Assembly (NCBI GenBank): GCA_004794655.1
Contig: SMMW01000555.1
Span: forward strand, 1,922,001-1,986,000
Direction of reading: 5' to 3'
Source of the DNA: Marisa cornuarietis
Lineage: Eukaryota > Mollusca > Gastropoda > Architaenioglossa > Ampullariidae
Length of the DNA stretch: 64,000 bases
The position numbers and the translations under genes are program-made. Shown here piece by piece: positions 1 through 13,100 of the stretch (positions are counted from its first letter, which is position 1; every line of letters starts with the position of its first letter). The notes under the pieces are model-generated. The model did not search any database. It was not told where the DNA came from and worked only from the letters and a program-made list of their open reading frames with translations.

Positions 1-3000
1 TACAATGAATGCCTCAACAATGTACACCAAACCTGTGGAAGCAGTCTTACACTTCTTCTTAACTCGGCGAACCAGGATAGAACACAAAGTCCAAACAGGT
101 TATCTCTTTAGGCGATTGAACCATTCTTCCTTGTCCAAGCTTCTCTCCTACACTCTTCAAACTCTTGCAGCTGGAACTGTTGTGCTCTTATCAACATCTT
201 GTCAACTAAGTTTTCATCTACTTTGTTGACCACCCATCAAGTTCTTCATTCACAACATTCTTCTTTCACATTAGCAGGATGTGTTTGACCCTACTAGTGT
301 GGCTAACTTGCCTGTTCCAAAAGTATCTCAAGACCTTGACTCACACTTTCATACTCTGCTCATTGTTTTGTCAGCTGCTGTTAATTTTTTTTAAATGCTG
401 TTAAAATCTAGATATGCTGCAGTTTTAAGATGTCTTGAAGCTTAAGAATTGGTATTATCAGTGCCAAATGTGCCAGCAAAAGGGCATAACCATAAGACAC
501 ATATACCCAACATTCTTTTAAGCCAGGGATAAGGAATATCCTGTAATGCACTAGGCAGCCTTGGAGTAAACACGTAGAAAAAGTATTAACACACTGTGGC
601 TAAACTATGGCTTTACCAAATACAGCATGCTAATTTTTATGTTGATAATTTTGTATGTCCCATAAATGATGTTATAAATGGTCCTTGGCAGAAACAAGGT
701 TCCTCACTCCTGTTTAAAGCGGAAAAATGAAAAAAAAAAAAAAAAAAACGTAACGGAGAAAAGAAAAGAAAGAAGCTGCAATGTAAGCAAATGTCCCTGA
801 CAAATGCCAAAGCATGTCAAGCACAATCGGACAACTTTGAACAAGAAGATCCAGCTAAGAGACTTAAATGCCATTTCATTCACATCCAAAGTCTGCCTAC
901 CCTTGTATGTTAAACACACTGACACCTATACATGACCATCTGCATCTGGCTACTTATGATGTGGTTCAATACAAACTCTCAAATAAGAGTTGTCAACAGA
1001 GGCTAGGTTGTAAAAATTGTACCTGCAAAATCTGTGGCCTGTTTTCTCATTAAAAGCATGATTTAATAAAATGGAGAATGTACTATCTTGAAATGAACAG
1101 ATGAAAGAAATACAGCTGCTGAAAGTGCCTGCCACAGTTTGCAGACAAAAAAAATTATACAATTGTAACTTGCATACATACAAATAAGAGTACTAGTCAT
1201 CTGCACTTTGCTCGACTCCCAAACCCCCATGCCAGGACTACAACAGTCTTAAGAAAAAAGAAGTGAGTAATAGATGAAATCAATAACATTTTTCATTTGC
1301 AGAATGTAAAGACATCTTAGAATTTAGCTTCAAAACCAGCAGTATACTTTCTCTTTTGTTTTGAAGACCCCCCCTGCTTCCCAAACCACCTGAAAGATTC
1401 AAAACCAAAGACATGGTGATTTTTTTTTTAAAAGCACTTTATAAATGCAAGGATTTGGTATCAAGGATCACATGCCAACAGGCATTAAAGTTCTTAAACT
1501 GATCGTTAACATTACTTTAGTGATATAAAACAATATAAATAAAATGCTTAAATATCCAATATTAATGTTAAGAGTTGCACATATCACATGCCCAACACCT
1601 AAATCACACACATACATTTTGGTAGTCTTTTTGTTCCAGGCTATTCATGATACACCACCTGAGAATTACAATTGCACATTAACTGCTTTTGGAAACAATG
1701 GATACAGCAAAATCTTGTAAGCTATGTGTATATATAACAGTAAGCCAATTTTAATTGTCATAATGTCTGATTATGCAGCTGTGCAGAAAGCGGAGTCATT
1801 AGCACCTAAAAAAAAAAAAAAAGCTAATATGTATAATGTACTACTTTTCCACTCAAGAATATGCTATCAGCTGTCAATGGGATCTAACATTTTTTTTTTC
1901 TAAAAGATGTTGAACGACTTTTCTCTAAGAGTTCTTTCCTCCCATTCTACATGAAAAAGAAACACAGTTGAATACAACCATTAAAACATTTGCAAAATTA
2001 ATCTCTTTGAGCATCAATAAAAATAGAAAACGTTCTTGAAGGCGTAAATGAATGGTTTAAATCCTTTAATAAAGGTTTTAAATGTGTTTCATTCCTTTTG
2101 ATTCACATTACATTCACAACAAATTGCAGATTCAATTTTATTTCACACCCAATTTTTCACCTTTTCTTTGTGGTCCAATTAAATTTACATAAATATCCTT
2201 TGCAATTATGAGCTATGCACTAAAATTATCTAACAAATTGTAATAAATCTCTGAGCTCTGATTATAGTATTGATCAATACATAAATGTAATGATTCCTTC
2301 TATTGCACCTGAACATAAGTGATTCACATTGTCAAGAACAGAACAAGTGGAAGGCAAAGCCCAACTCTCCCATGATATATTAAGGAGCCATTTCTCATTT
2401 CCGGTCAGTACCTAGAACCAGCAACCTTCTGCTTGACAGCTGAGCTAACCAGCAAGTTACATGATAACATTCTATCAAATGAACAATCTTGAACCAACTA
2501 GAAGAGTGAGCATCATCAAAACTCTAACTGATGGCTTAGAAGATCTAAAAAAAAAAAATAAAACTACCAAAGAACACACATGGGGTTTCTGTTGAAAATT
2601 CCAGGCGGCCAGGTGAAAGATGAGAGACAAATTGTTAAGTTATAAAGCAACTACATAGTTTTCGCATACCACGGTTCCCCTCTAAGCCTTGAAGAATGTA
2701 ATTCTTGAATAATACAATTTACTGACAATAGATGGAAGAATGGATATCAATACTTTTATTTAATTGTCTTCTTCCATGAGAACAGATAAGAGGAATGTTG
2801 CAAGGCACCTAAACACAAATCAACAGAATATTCTGAAATTCTTGACAAGTATTTTCCTGCTTCCATAACACAGCTCAGAGTTAGAGAAAATGGAGAGAAG
2901 ACAGAGAGACAAAAAGCTTGAGAACATCTTATCAAACTCAAACTTGGCCAGAAACAGAAAACTGTCGGCTTGGTGAAGTCTAGTTTCTGGTATCACAGCA

Positions 3001-6000
3001 GTACATTCCTGCAAGAACATTTAGTACTGGCCTCAGAGATATATCTTGTATTCAACAACATGACTGCCAAAACCAAATGCCTAATGAACTTAATTCACAT
3101 TTAAGGTAGGATTGCAAATGTCTGGAATGGAAGGTTTACCAAGATTAGATCATAATATATAGTAGCCTTGATGTGTGGGTCATCCACATCTGTGTCCTTA
3201 AATATCACAAGCAAGGCCTCTTGGATGCACAACTTCATCAACAAAAGCTGGTAGCATTTTATACCAAGTCAGCAACTGAGGTTTTATCAAAGTGACTCCT
3301 CCAGCCATAGGTTCATACTGAGAAAGTAACTGTGCTGAAGGCAAAATCTGAACATCTTACAATCGGCACTGTGTTAGTGACAATCATTTTACTGTTGCAC
3401 CGCCAGACTCCTTTCAACAAAAGCAGGTCCCAAAGACACAGACAGGTCAAGTGTTTTTGTTCTTACTCTTGGTTTCATTCCGCATGACCCTCTTAAACAA
3501 GCCACAAGACTGGTTGATGTCTTCGGGCTTGCAAATAAATTTGCCGTGGAAACTGCATTTCCTCTCTCTGACTTTTTCTTGATGAAGAGTTCCCCTCTCA
3601 ACTACTTCCCTGTCTTAATATTCAATCTTGGTTTTCCTTAACTGTACATTTATACCTGTGCTCACATAAGCTAATGTGATCTCCCCTTGATCACTGAAGG
3701 TAGAAACCCACTCACCACACTCTGGGTGTTCCCCCCTGACCCATTCACAACAAAGGCCACCTCTTACTTAACTACTAACTTTAAGCATGTACACTACAAA
3801 GGTGGTGTGTATCAACTGTCACAAACGACAACAATAAAGGCTGCTAACTTATTAAGTAGCTGAAAAATCTGACTATAAAGTGAGAAAATGCAAGCAAAAG
3901 TCAACTTTAAACTGGCATCTATATGATACAGCTCCCTATACCTGGGACAGAGGAAAGCATCAATTGACACAATTATTGTGATATACAGAGCCAAATATGT
4001 GGTCAAGTACACCATGCAGGCTCAATCTTTAGTATTTCATTTGAAGCCAAACACATTTTGGCCAAGCATTTGCCACAAGCAGGAGGCTTGGACATGCATC
4101 TTGTAGTAACAGTTTGGTTAAGATTGCAAGCAACTTTTATCTGGCATTCTGTTGTCTAACTACACTGGAGTTGGGGATGGCTAAATGGCTGCTAGAGTAT
4201 GACCTGAAGCTTAATGTCTGGTGGAGCAGGTAGATTCTGAAAAACATATAGGAATTTATATAAAAAATTTGATTTATTTTTAGCAAAGCTGTGTAACTAT
4301 AAAGCAGCAGCAGAAGACTGGTGATGCAACAGGGTAGTTACAGTACACAATTGACACATTCTGCTGTTTAAAGTATACCAAAATAGTTGCCATTCTAGTG
4401 TTAATAAAACCGGAACAAAAATTTCAGTATTAGAATTTCCTAAATTTTATGTAACCATTAACCTTCACTGTGTGGTTTAACATAAGCTTATGCTAGATAA
4501 AAGATACACTTTTTCAAATATGACACAATAGGACACATGACATCAGTTCAGCTTACCCTGATCTTAGCAGACGACCCCTAGCATGCTAATCTCTGTTTTT
4601 TTTTAAAAAGATATATGGATTTTTTTTTTAAAAGTCAGTTTGCCTTAATGATTATAATCTCTAAAATCATCAAACAAGGCCAATTGCAAATGATGTGCCA
4701 TAGCCTATGGACTCTTGAAATACAGAGAGCCAGCTTATGTGGATGGAAGGGAACATCAACCAACTGGCATCATCTCATGTAAGATATATCAGTGACCATC
4801 TGCAGGGAATGAGGTGCAGGATACCATAAATAACCTGGCCTTACTTGGCTGTTACCCTTACTTCAAGACCCAGGTGACAATAATATCAAGACCTGGGTGT
4901 GTACATACATCCTGACAGATTGGTAACCTGGACTAAAGGGACACCACTCTGCATTTGTTAGCAAGCAGAGAAAGAACTTTCATGTACACAGACCGTGAAG
5001 AAACCTTCATCGTGTACATAGATTCAGAAAAGGTTAAGCTCATTCTTTGCTATACATTTCAAGTTACAAACAGAACATAAAAAAATTAATCACAAACTGA
5101 AAATGCTCATTTCAACAAATCTTCATTCTTTCTAACCAAAGGTATTTATAGTGTAATACTGTGTTCAAGCAAGGGGGCAAGAGGTCATGTCTGAGAAAAA
5201 CACGAGGGGAAAAAAAGAGAAATAAGTCAATCACAAGAGACTGAAGGCAAGTGTATGCATCAAGACATTTCAGAGAAAAGTGCAAAAAAAAAAAAAAATT
5301 CATTAACGTTCAACAGCACAAATTAACAGTTTACACAACGTTGCTTTGGTGAAATTGTTACCCTAAGGATGGTAAGAGGAAAACACTGAAAAGAGAGAAG
5401 ATGAAAGGAAGGGAGAGAGCCTGAGAAGGAAGACAGCAAAGGAGAACCTGTAGAACCTATAAAGCCAACACTTTTTAAAATCTATATAAAAATAAACTTG
5501 CTAATTAGTTTGAAATATTGTTGAGTATTGATAACTGATAATGCATGTCAATAATGTGTCACACTTGTAATACAAATACAATAAAGAAAAGCCTGCTTCA
5601 TGCCATGTTCTATCTTTCTGTCGATTCATTAACACAATGTCACCATGACACCTTTGGTCAATGGAATTACACAGTAAATCACCAGTGTCTACAGCAGAAT
5701 CAATGACAAATGCATCAAAATAAATAAATAATTTTGAAATACGACAGCAACTTTCTGTCCTTTCTTGCTTTAATAAGTGCTTCATGTACTTTCCATGTAT
5801 GCTTCTACGGTAAATGAACAATCTGATAAAACCACAGCTGCAAGCTTCAACAACAGCTGCAATGTTTTTCTTGTGCAATATAACTGCACCTGATGGAAAA
5901 GTCCTTCAGTGTTGCTGACTCATCAAAGATCTTGCTTAAATATGAATCCTGATTAATAATCTAAGTCTACTTCCAGCGCTCTTCAGGAATGCCTTTCAAA

Positions 6001-7114
6001 AATAGATCTCAGACTTGCTGAGTCTGCTTCATGCTTAACAGTTACCAGTCACTCTCCAAAAGTAAAATTTGGACAAGCTCGAATCTGCTAACAACCGTTT
6101 TAAAATACAAAAGCTTGGTGCTCTGTGTAAAATGTCTAACACATGTGTCTAAAAATGAATTTGGCATTGTGTGAGCAAATGGTTTGAAGGTCAAGAAGGT
6201 AAATCATCGTGAACAACAAGTGCCCATCAAGAGAGCAGGTTTTCACCAATGGAAGGATTGTACCCTGTCCAGAGTGTTCAATGTCTGATCACAGCAAACA
6301 CTCGAGCAGCATATCCTTGTGTAAAATTTTGCATTCTTTCACTGAAAGGCAATGTACGCCTAACAGCAATGTCTGTAAATTGCATCTGAATCCCACTCAG
6401 CCTGAAAGGTATAATTGTTTTTGGATAGAGGCAGATATGCAGCACTGAAAAAAAAAACCAACTGTACAAATGCAGTGAAGGTGCCTGACAAATTTTCTAA
6501 AACAGGCAGCTCTTGCCAGCCAGCACTTTCAGTCAACTCTTGTATCTGTACAGGATTCACAGTCTGAAACCGATACAGAGCAACACCACATCAGTTACAC
6601 CATCTATACAAATCTTTCTACTTATTATTCTGCCATTTATCAAGCTCAAAATTTATATCATGAAAGTCATCACAAGTCCATTCCCAAGCCAAAGGAGACC
6701 AATAAACACCCAATCTGCCTATATATTCAACTTTTAGTTCCTCCTTCAAACTCAGTAAATCCTAAGTGCATCTAACTGAAGAAAGTTCATCTGATCTAAT
6801 GCACAGTCTTATTAATCCCTGGGACGTCTTTATTAAATGAATATGACTTCTGTTCATTGCTCACAATCCTCTGAAGCTATAAATGAAAAATAAAAAAGAC
6901 ATGCAATGATCATTTAAAAAAAATTATCTAAACGTTCTATTCTATCAAGAAACAATATACCTTTTTAATTCTGACTCCAGCTTCTAACAAAAAGTAAGGT
7001 GTAAGTTGATCTAAAAGCATTGTGAAGAGCCGAAGAATGATTGTTGACCTAACCCCATTACACAGAGCAGGAGAGAGATTGCGTACAAGCAGGAATATTC
7101 ACTACTTTACCTCA
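1..7114. other. Non-coding region downstream of SNX27 (probable 3' UTR plus flank)
   Basis: The DNA is AT-rich with many A-runs on the plus strand (U-runs on an SNX27 transcript). I find no supported exon. The longest open frame, 5501-5878 on the minus strand, has no similarity I recognise. Several TTTATT sites (AATAAA on the minus strand, for example near 2755) could end a long SNX27 3' UTR, but which one is used cannot be told. A tRNA-like SINE head lies at 2385-2462. Confidence 0.5.
2385..2462 (-). repeat. Degenerate tRNA-like SINE head
   Basis: Read on the minus strand, an A-box-like GGTTAGCTCAGC is followed about 25 bp later by a B-box-like GGTTGCTGGTTCTAGGT. Neither acceptor-stem pairing nor a CCA-end context is evident, so a SINE relic is more likely than a working tRNA gene. 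Confidence 0.35.
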
Positions 7115-10100
7115 TTATGTCTCCCATTCTAGCTCCTCGTAAATGCGATCAAAACAGTCATTCATGAAGTAAAACTAGGAAAAAGAAGAAAGAAATTACA
7201 ACTGGACAGTGTGGCAGTTTACTAATGTCGAGTTAAAGTACACATAAAAATAAGGGGGGGGGGAGTCTACTCGAAGCCAATTTTTGAAATAACCTACGAA
7301 TAATTGAAAAGCAACAGCTAAAAGGTAAAGCTTATTAAAAAGCTTACTGTATAATGCATTAGAAATGTAAAAAAAAAGTTGCTACTTACATATTGTGTGA
7401 AGATTTTGACTAATCTGGGTTTCTTGCCGGGTCTGTCGTATTCAAAATTGAACGACATCCCTTCCTCATCAACCTCATATGATTTGACATCCTTCCATGC
7501 AAATTCAATCACCTGCACCTGAAACAAAATGAATGAATGAAGAGAAGCAACAGCAGCACAGAAACAAAAAAAAAATCATTAAACATGTATTTTTTTCCTA
7601 CATTACGTCCATTCTTCACTAACAAGTACAAGCTGTACAAATCCCTGGTAGTGCCAATCCTGCTCTACAGATGTGATACATAGACTCTGCTCGCCAAAAC
7701 TGGAAGGATAATCCAGGCATTCAAGAACAAGTGCCTGAGGAGGCTGCTCCGGATCTCATATAAAGGACAAAGAGCCAATGACTTTGTACAAAAGAAGATT
7801 GCCACACTCGTAGGACACCGGGAACCTCGACTTTCAACAGGCAAGCGATTCAAGATGGTCTTCTTTGGTCGTGCGACGCAGCACAACACCTTGTCAAAGA
7901 ATATATCTTCCAAGGCACGTTGGAGGGCTGTCAACGCCATGGTGGCCATGAAAAAGACGACTGACTGACTGATGTCTGTTCCACAGCACCAATCAATTAT
8001 ATATAAAGCTACAATCAGTTCTTCAAGGAGTGAATCAGTTAAGACAGGCTACAAAGATTTGCTGAAATCTTCCTGACACCTTGGGGCCTTTGTTCTAAAT
8101 TAACCCAATGAAAAGGAGCATCTGATTCACCTTTTGTTAAAAAGATATATAGAACAATGACTGTCAATTTAACTTTACTAATAAGCATTTGAAAGCAGCA
8201 GTTTGGCTAACAGATGGTTAAAATGTAGCTGCTAGTTTTCCTTCATTCTAGAGATTACAGCTATCGGTCACTTATTCCTTCAAAATACCATTTTCCCAGC
8301 CCAAAGTTTGACATTTCTTACCTGTGTGAATAACTACCATTACAGTCGTCCAAATTATCCTAATAGTACAATTATGAATATACTAGCATCTTATAGCTGA
8401 AGTCACAGTATAACAGGAAATATTCTAATACAGTATTAACAGAGGTAATTCTAGGATTTCAAAAAGAGGGGCCCTAGGGCCCTCTCGATGGAAAAAAAAG
8501 GGCCTTCAAATGAAACAAGGGGCCCCTCGAAACAAACACATTTTCACTGCTTTTTCCGATAAATATTTGGTAAACAACAAAATACTTTATTAATCACAAG
8601 AAATTTTATTATGTCACAAGAAACTGAAGATTAATCACATAGATATCTTTTTCTTTTATATCGATAAATTATCTTTCATCATCATCAGTGTGATCATAGC
8701 TTCCTAAATTTGCAAACCAATTAGTCTTTGTGTCTATCTCATTGAGATATGAGCTAATGTTTAGACATTTTTCATTTGTCTCATTAGTACAGGGGTTTAA
8801 ATGTTTCTCCTCGAGGCAACTTCTACGAGAAGACTTTATTAGGTTTTGATGGCTGAAGCTAGTGGAATCTCCAATATACATTCTGCGTTACAGCTTCTTT
8901 GACCACAATCCATTCCTCTAAATATATGCTGCTTTGTCAAGCAAGATTTACTGAATTTTCTGCCCACTTGTGCTGATTCTCAAAAGAAATCTGTTAAGAT
9001 ATTTAAGTCTCCATAGGGTGTTCTGTCTTCTGCAGACAGGAAAAAGATGAAAAGAAATGAAAATGCAGAGGCAACATCACCTGCATCTTTTGGGAACCTG
9101 TCATTAATGTTCTTGCACATTGTCGCAAAAGCAGCCCTGACAGCTTCTATGTCCTGTGATGTTGTATCAAGTTCGCAACACGTTATTTCTAAGTGTTATA
9201 TAATACCGCCGGCATAAGTTCCGAAAAAGGTCATGAGGACAGAAATAAATTAAAATTGAAGAATTTCAGCCTCCAAAGAGTGTGTGTGGTCGGAAGTCTG
9301 AATGTCTCTGCAGCGTCCTCGTTCGGTACTTAACACACCCGGGGTTGTAAACGCGTTATTTTGTTTTAGGCATCTTTACATCTCATGCCTTCGTCCTCGT
9401 TCATTAGCCAAGGCCATTTCTTCAGCCATTCACACTGCAGGGACTGGATGCGTGGTTTTTTTTACGAGCGATCTCTGTCTCAATGTGTCTATTTCGCCAT
9501 CTTTCGATTCGTTGTCTACATTTTCAGTTCCAACAATGTGTGCGGCACACTCTGACGAGTTTCTGTTTCTTCCTGTCCTTGTCGATTTCTAATTTCCAGG
9601 GCATCTTCTGCTGCTCATGTCGTGAACGAAAAGTCAGAGTTGACAGTCGCGTTCACTTTGTTTTCAACTCGCTTGCTTCCAATACCCTTTGATCTCTCCC
9701 GCCCCAAGTGTTTTCGCTGTGGACGCGTCAACAATTTACTTCCTGGCACGAAATTTGGAGCAGGTTGCATCAGATGGATAACTGGTCAGTTTGAAAACTG
9801 TCCAGTCATTCGCATCGATTCTAGTGGGTCGGTTTCAAACCAGCTCGAAGAATGACAACAATTATTTTTGAAGTGCCGCATCGCGTGTTCAAAAGTGCGC
9901 CAGCCACGGGATTTTTGCGGGTGCATGGTCGCGCTGACTTTCAGACTATGCGCCCCTCAGCGAAATTTTGCGGAAATCCCGCAAGGCCGCAGCCTAGAAT
10001 TACCTCTGTATTAATGAACTAATGAATTTACTCATTGGTACTGACAGTTTTAAGATGCCAGTAAAAAAGTCAGTACCACAGGATCTCACATTTCCTGTAC

Positions 10101-13100
10101 TTTTTTCGATCTAAGGGTCTGAGATTTTGCAGGTCACTGATCACCATGTCTCACCTCTGGAGTGCCATCTTCCTTGCAGGCTTGCAGCTTAAAGCACTGC
10201 AGCCCAATCATGGCAATAACATGGCCATCTCTCCGAGAGTCACATGAACAGTGTGGGAATACCACCTCTCCATAGCCTTCCAAGTGCCGAACGATTTTCA
10301 GGTACTGTGTGAACAGAAAGCAGGATGAAAACAACTGGGTAAAAACATTTAAGAAGAAAAATACACAAATGGCCTCTTATGCATCAACAATGTCAAAAAC
10401 AACTACTAAAACGAACAAAGAACGTGCCATGCCAAATTTCTATCCCAAGGATGAGACATGGGAAAATGAACATTGATAAGAATCTGACCCTGCTTCTTAA
10501 TAATAATAATACTTGTATAGCACGTGCTGCACAGAAATAAAAAACACATGGATATAAAAATACATGCTTAAAATAAACATAGTACAAAAAACAGAAACCA
10601 AAAGATGACAACAAACAAATATAGAGAGACGCAGCATAAAAAGGAGCAAGATCTTACAATCAGGTATTGTGGAGAAAGCTTAGCCTGAACACTTTGTTTG
10701 AAGTTTTGTTTTGAATGAACATCTAGGGTTGAGAAAGTCACGAGCAGAGCACAAGCCTAGCAGCAAGGAAGCACATCAGTGAACATGATAGTAGTCTAAA
10801 AATATTCATGGAGCAAGATACAAGGTATGACACACACAAAAAAAAACCCTTATCCTAGTACCATGATATGCATAGATCCAAAATCTAACATCTGAAAAAT
10901 ATAGCAAAAAAGCACAAGGTCATAAATCTGAAAATGGAAAGATGGCATGATCCGGAGAGTTGAAAAAGTTAAATCTGCAGTGAAGTGGATACAATTAATC
11001 CTGTAATGCCCAAAACTTCAGACAATATGGCCAAACAAGGAATAGGCCGCAAAAAGTGATGTAGCAGACAAAGAAACTTAAGTGCATGTATGCAAAGTTT
11101 CTTTTTTGGAAGTGTATTCAAACACAACATTTTAGTCTGAAGGTCTAGAAGAAAACTTTGGCCAGCATGTCTGCCTTGTGCCTTCATGTTCTCTTTTTAC
11201 TCTTTTGTTTTTAACTTCTTTTCCTCTAATCTCAACATTACTTTGTCACCATTTTAATTGGCCTGTATCTGTTTAACCTGGGCAGCTGCCTTTCGTTAGG
11301 ATTAGTGTCTTCTTTATCAGGGTGTTTGGCAAGGCTAGACTGTGTCACTGTGTTCTTCCTTTCATGACCTAAGTGCATCACCATCACATCTTACGTGAAA
11401 ATGTTCTCATCTCACTTGTCCATTTCATCATTTCACTCACACTCAACACCTGTGCATCTCCTCACCTCCAGCATTTTCACTGCTTCACGTAAGGCTTTCA
11501 ACTCATACAGCTTGTCAGTGGCTTTCAGCAGACCACGGTTTACATCTTCCACTGCCTGAAACAGAAATAAGAGATGATCTAGCACAACAAGTTTGCCTCT
11601 TAATTACTAGATGCCAGCTTAGGAGTCAAACACTTTAATGTCTAATGTACAAAGAACACAAATATCATAAGGCATGGTTTCCGAATTTTAAAAGTAACAG
11701 TACAAATTCCAAAGATAAAAGCTGGATCAAACAAAACATAAAAACTAAAAATATAGACTGCCATGCTTTCACAGAAAAAGTATTAATAGCAGGTGCAGAT
11801 TTTGTTTCCACCAAAATAACCCATCAGCACAACGAGTTGTAAAGCCCCTGTAGTTCATGTAGCTAACTGTGAATAACCTCTAGTTTCTTAACATACGGCT
11901 ACAAGAATGATTCTTAGATTACCATGGAAGCCCATCAACATTACATCAGAGCTGAGAATATGTTCTGCAACAAAAATTGTTTATACAATGTGAAACTTAC
12001 CTGCCAAAAGAAAAATCCGAGGGCTTTCTCGTTTGAATTGAGGGTTGTTTCCCGTGCAAGGCTAAATAACCAGCGCTTGAGCATCAGACACGTGGCTGTC
12101 GCTGTGCTGTAGTTCTGGATGTAGATGTTGTGTGGAAGCTCATGGGGCTGAAGTTTACGCTCTGCTCAGAGAAGTTAGCGTCACTGAGACTGATGAACAG
12201 ACAGACAGGGCAGTGGGGAGTGGGAAAGGAGGGAGCAATTGATTCATGCTAACCTCTTTGGGGACAGGAAGGAGGGGAAAGAGAAAGAATGCTTCATCCT
12301 AACATCCATATACCTAATAATAATAATAATTTGTATCACACAGCAACACAACCAAGAGGTTGCACTCTAAACAATGACCAACAAAATTAAAACACAATGA
12401 AATATTAAAAAAACACACAAATAACTAGGTAACAACATACTAAGATGCACAAAACAGAATTAGGAGGAAAGCTTTTTGGTGAAAACATATTTGACCATTT
12501 ATCACTAACGTGATGGACTTCCTCCCCTATGTTATATGCCAGCACTAGAAATAGTCTTTTAATCATGCCCTTAAAACTTGCTTGTTCAAGAAACTTAAAT
12601 TTTTTGCACTAATGCATCAGAGTGGAAGACATTCCATATTTTTACAGGCATATTCAATGTAAGGCATTAAAACAAATGTCAACAGACCTGCAGTAAACAA
12701 AATAATAATAATAAAAATGATATGAGCAGCCAGCATAATTTGGAATAGACTGCTGCAACTACAAAAACTCATAGTAGTTCAAAGCACAAAAAAGGAATAG
12801 GACTGTTGAAGGTTTAATGCTTTTGCAATAAAAAACAAACAAAAGAAAAAATATAAAAATGCAAGTGACTGCTGCTATGGTGCTGCTCCACAGATAGCAA
12901 AACTCACCAAAATTATATTCCACAGTTTCAAACAAGTAGAAATAACTAGTAGCCTCTCCTAGACCAACTTTAGCAGCAACAGCCTGAAAGATAAAGGTAC
13001 AGGCATTACAAGGATGAGTGTATAGATATATATGCCTCTGTATGCCTTTAAGTTTACTTACTACACAGTTCATCTTTTATATACTACTACTAATAACTGG

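Noticed and set aside
1..240. 74-codon open frame at the left edge
   Set aside because: No similarity recognised and no adjoining exon.
5501..5878. 125-codon open frame on the minus strand downstream of SNX27
   Set aside because: No recognisable similarity, no splice context, biased composition; lies where a 3' UTR is expected.
8960..9180. RasGAP-like reading of the segment around [17 protein letters not shown]
   Set aside because: It lies between inverted repeats with a TTF/BED-type finger upstream; the RF-P and YG-L pattern fits the hAT transposase C-terminus better, so no captured host gene is needed.
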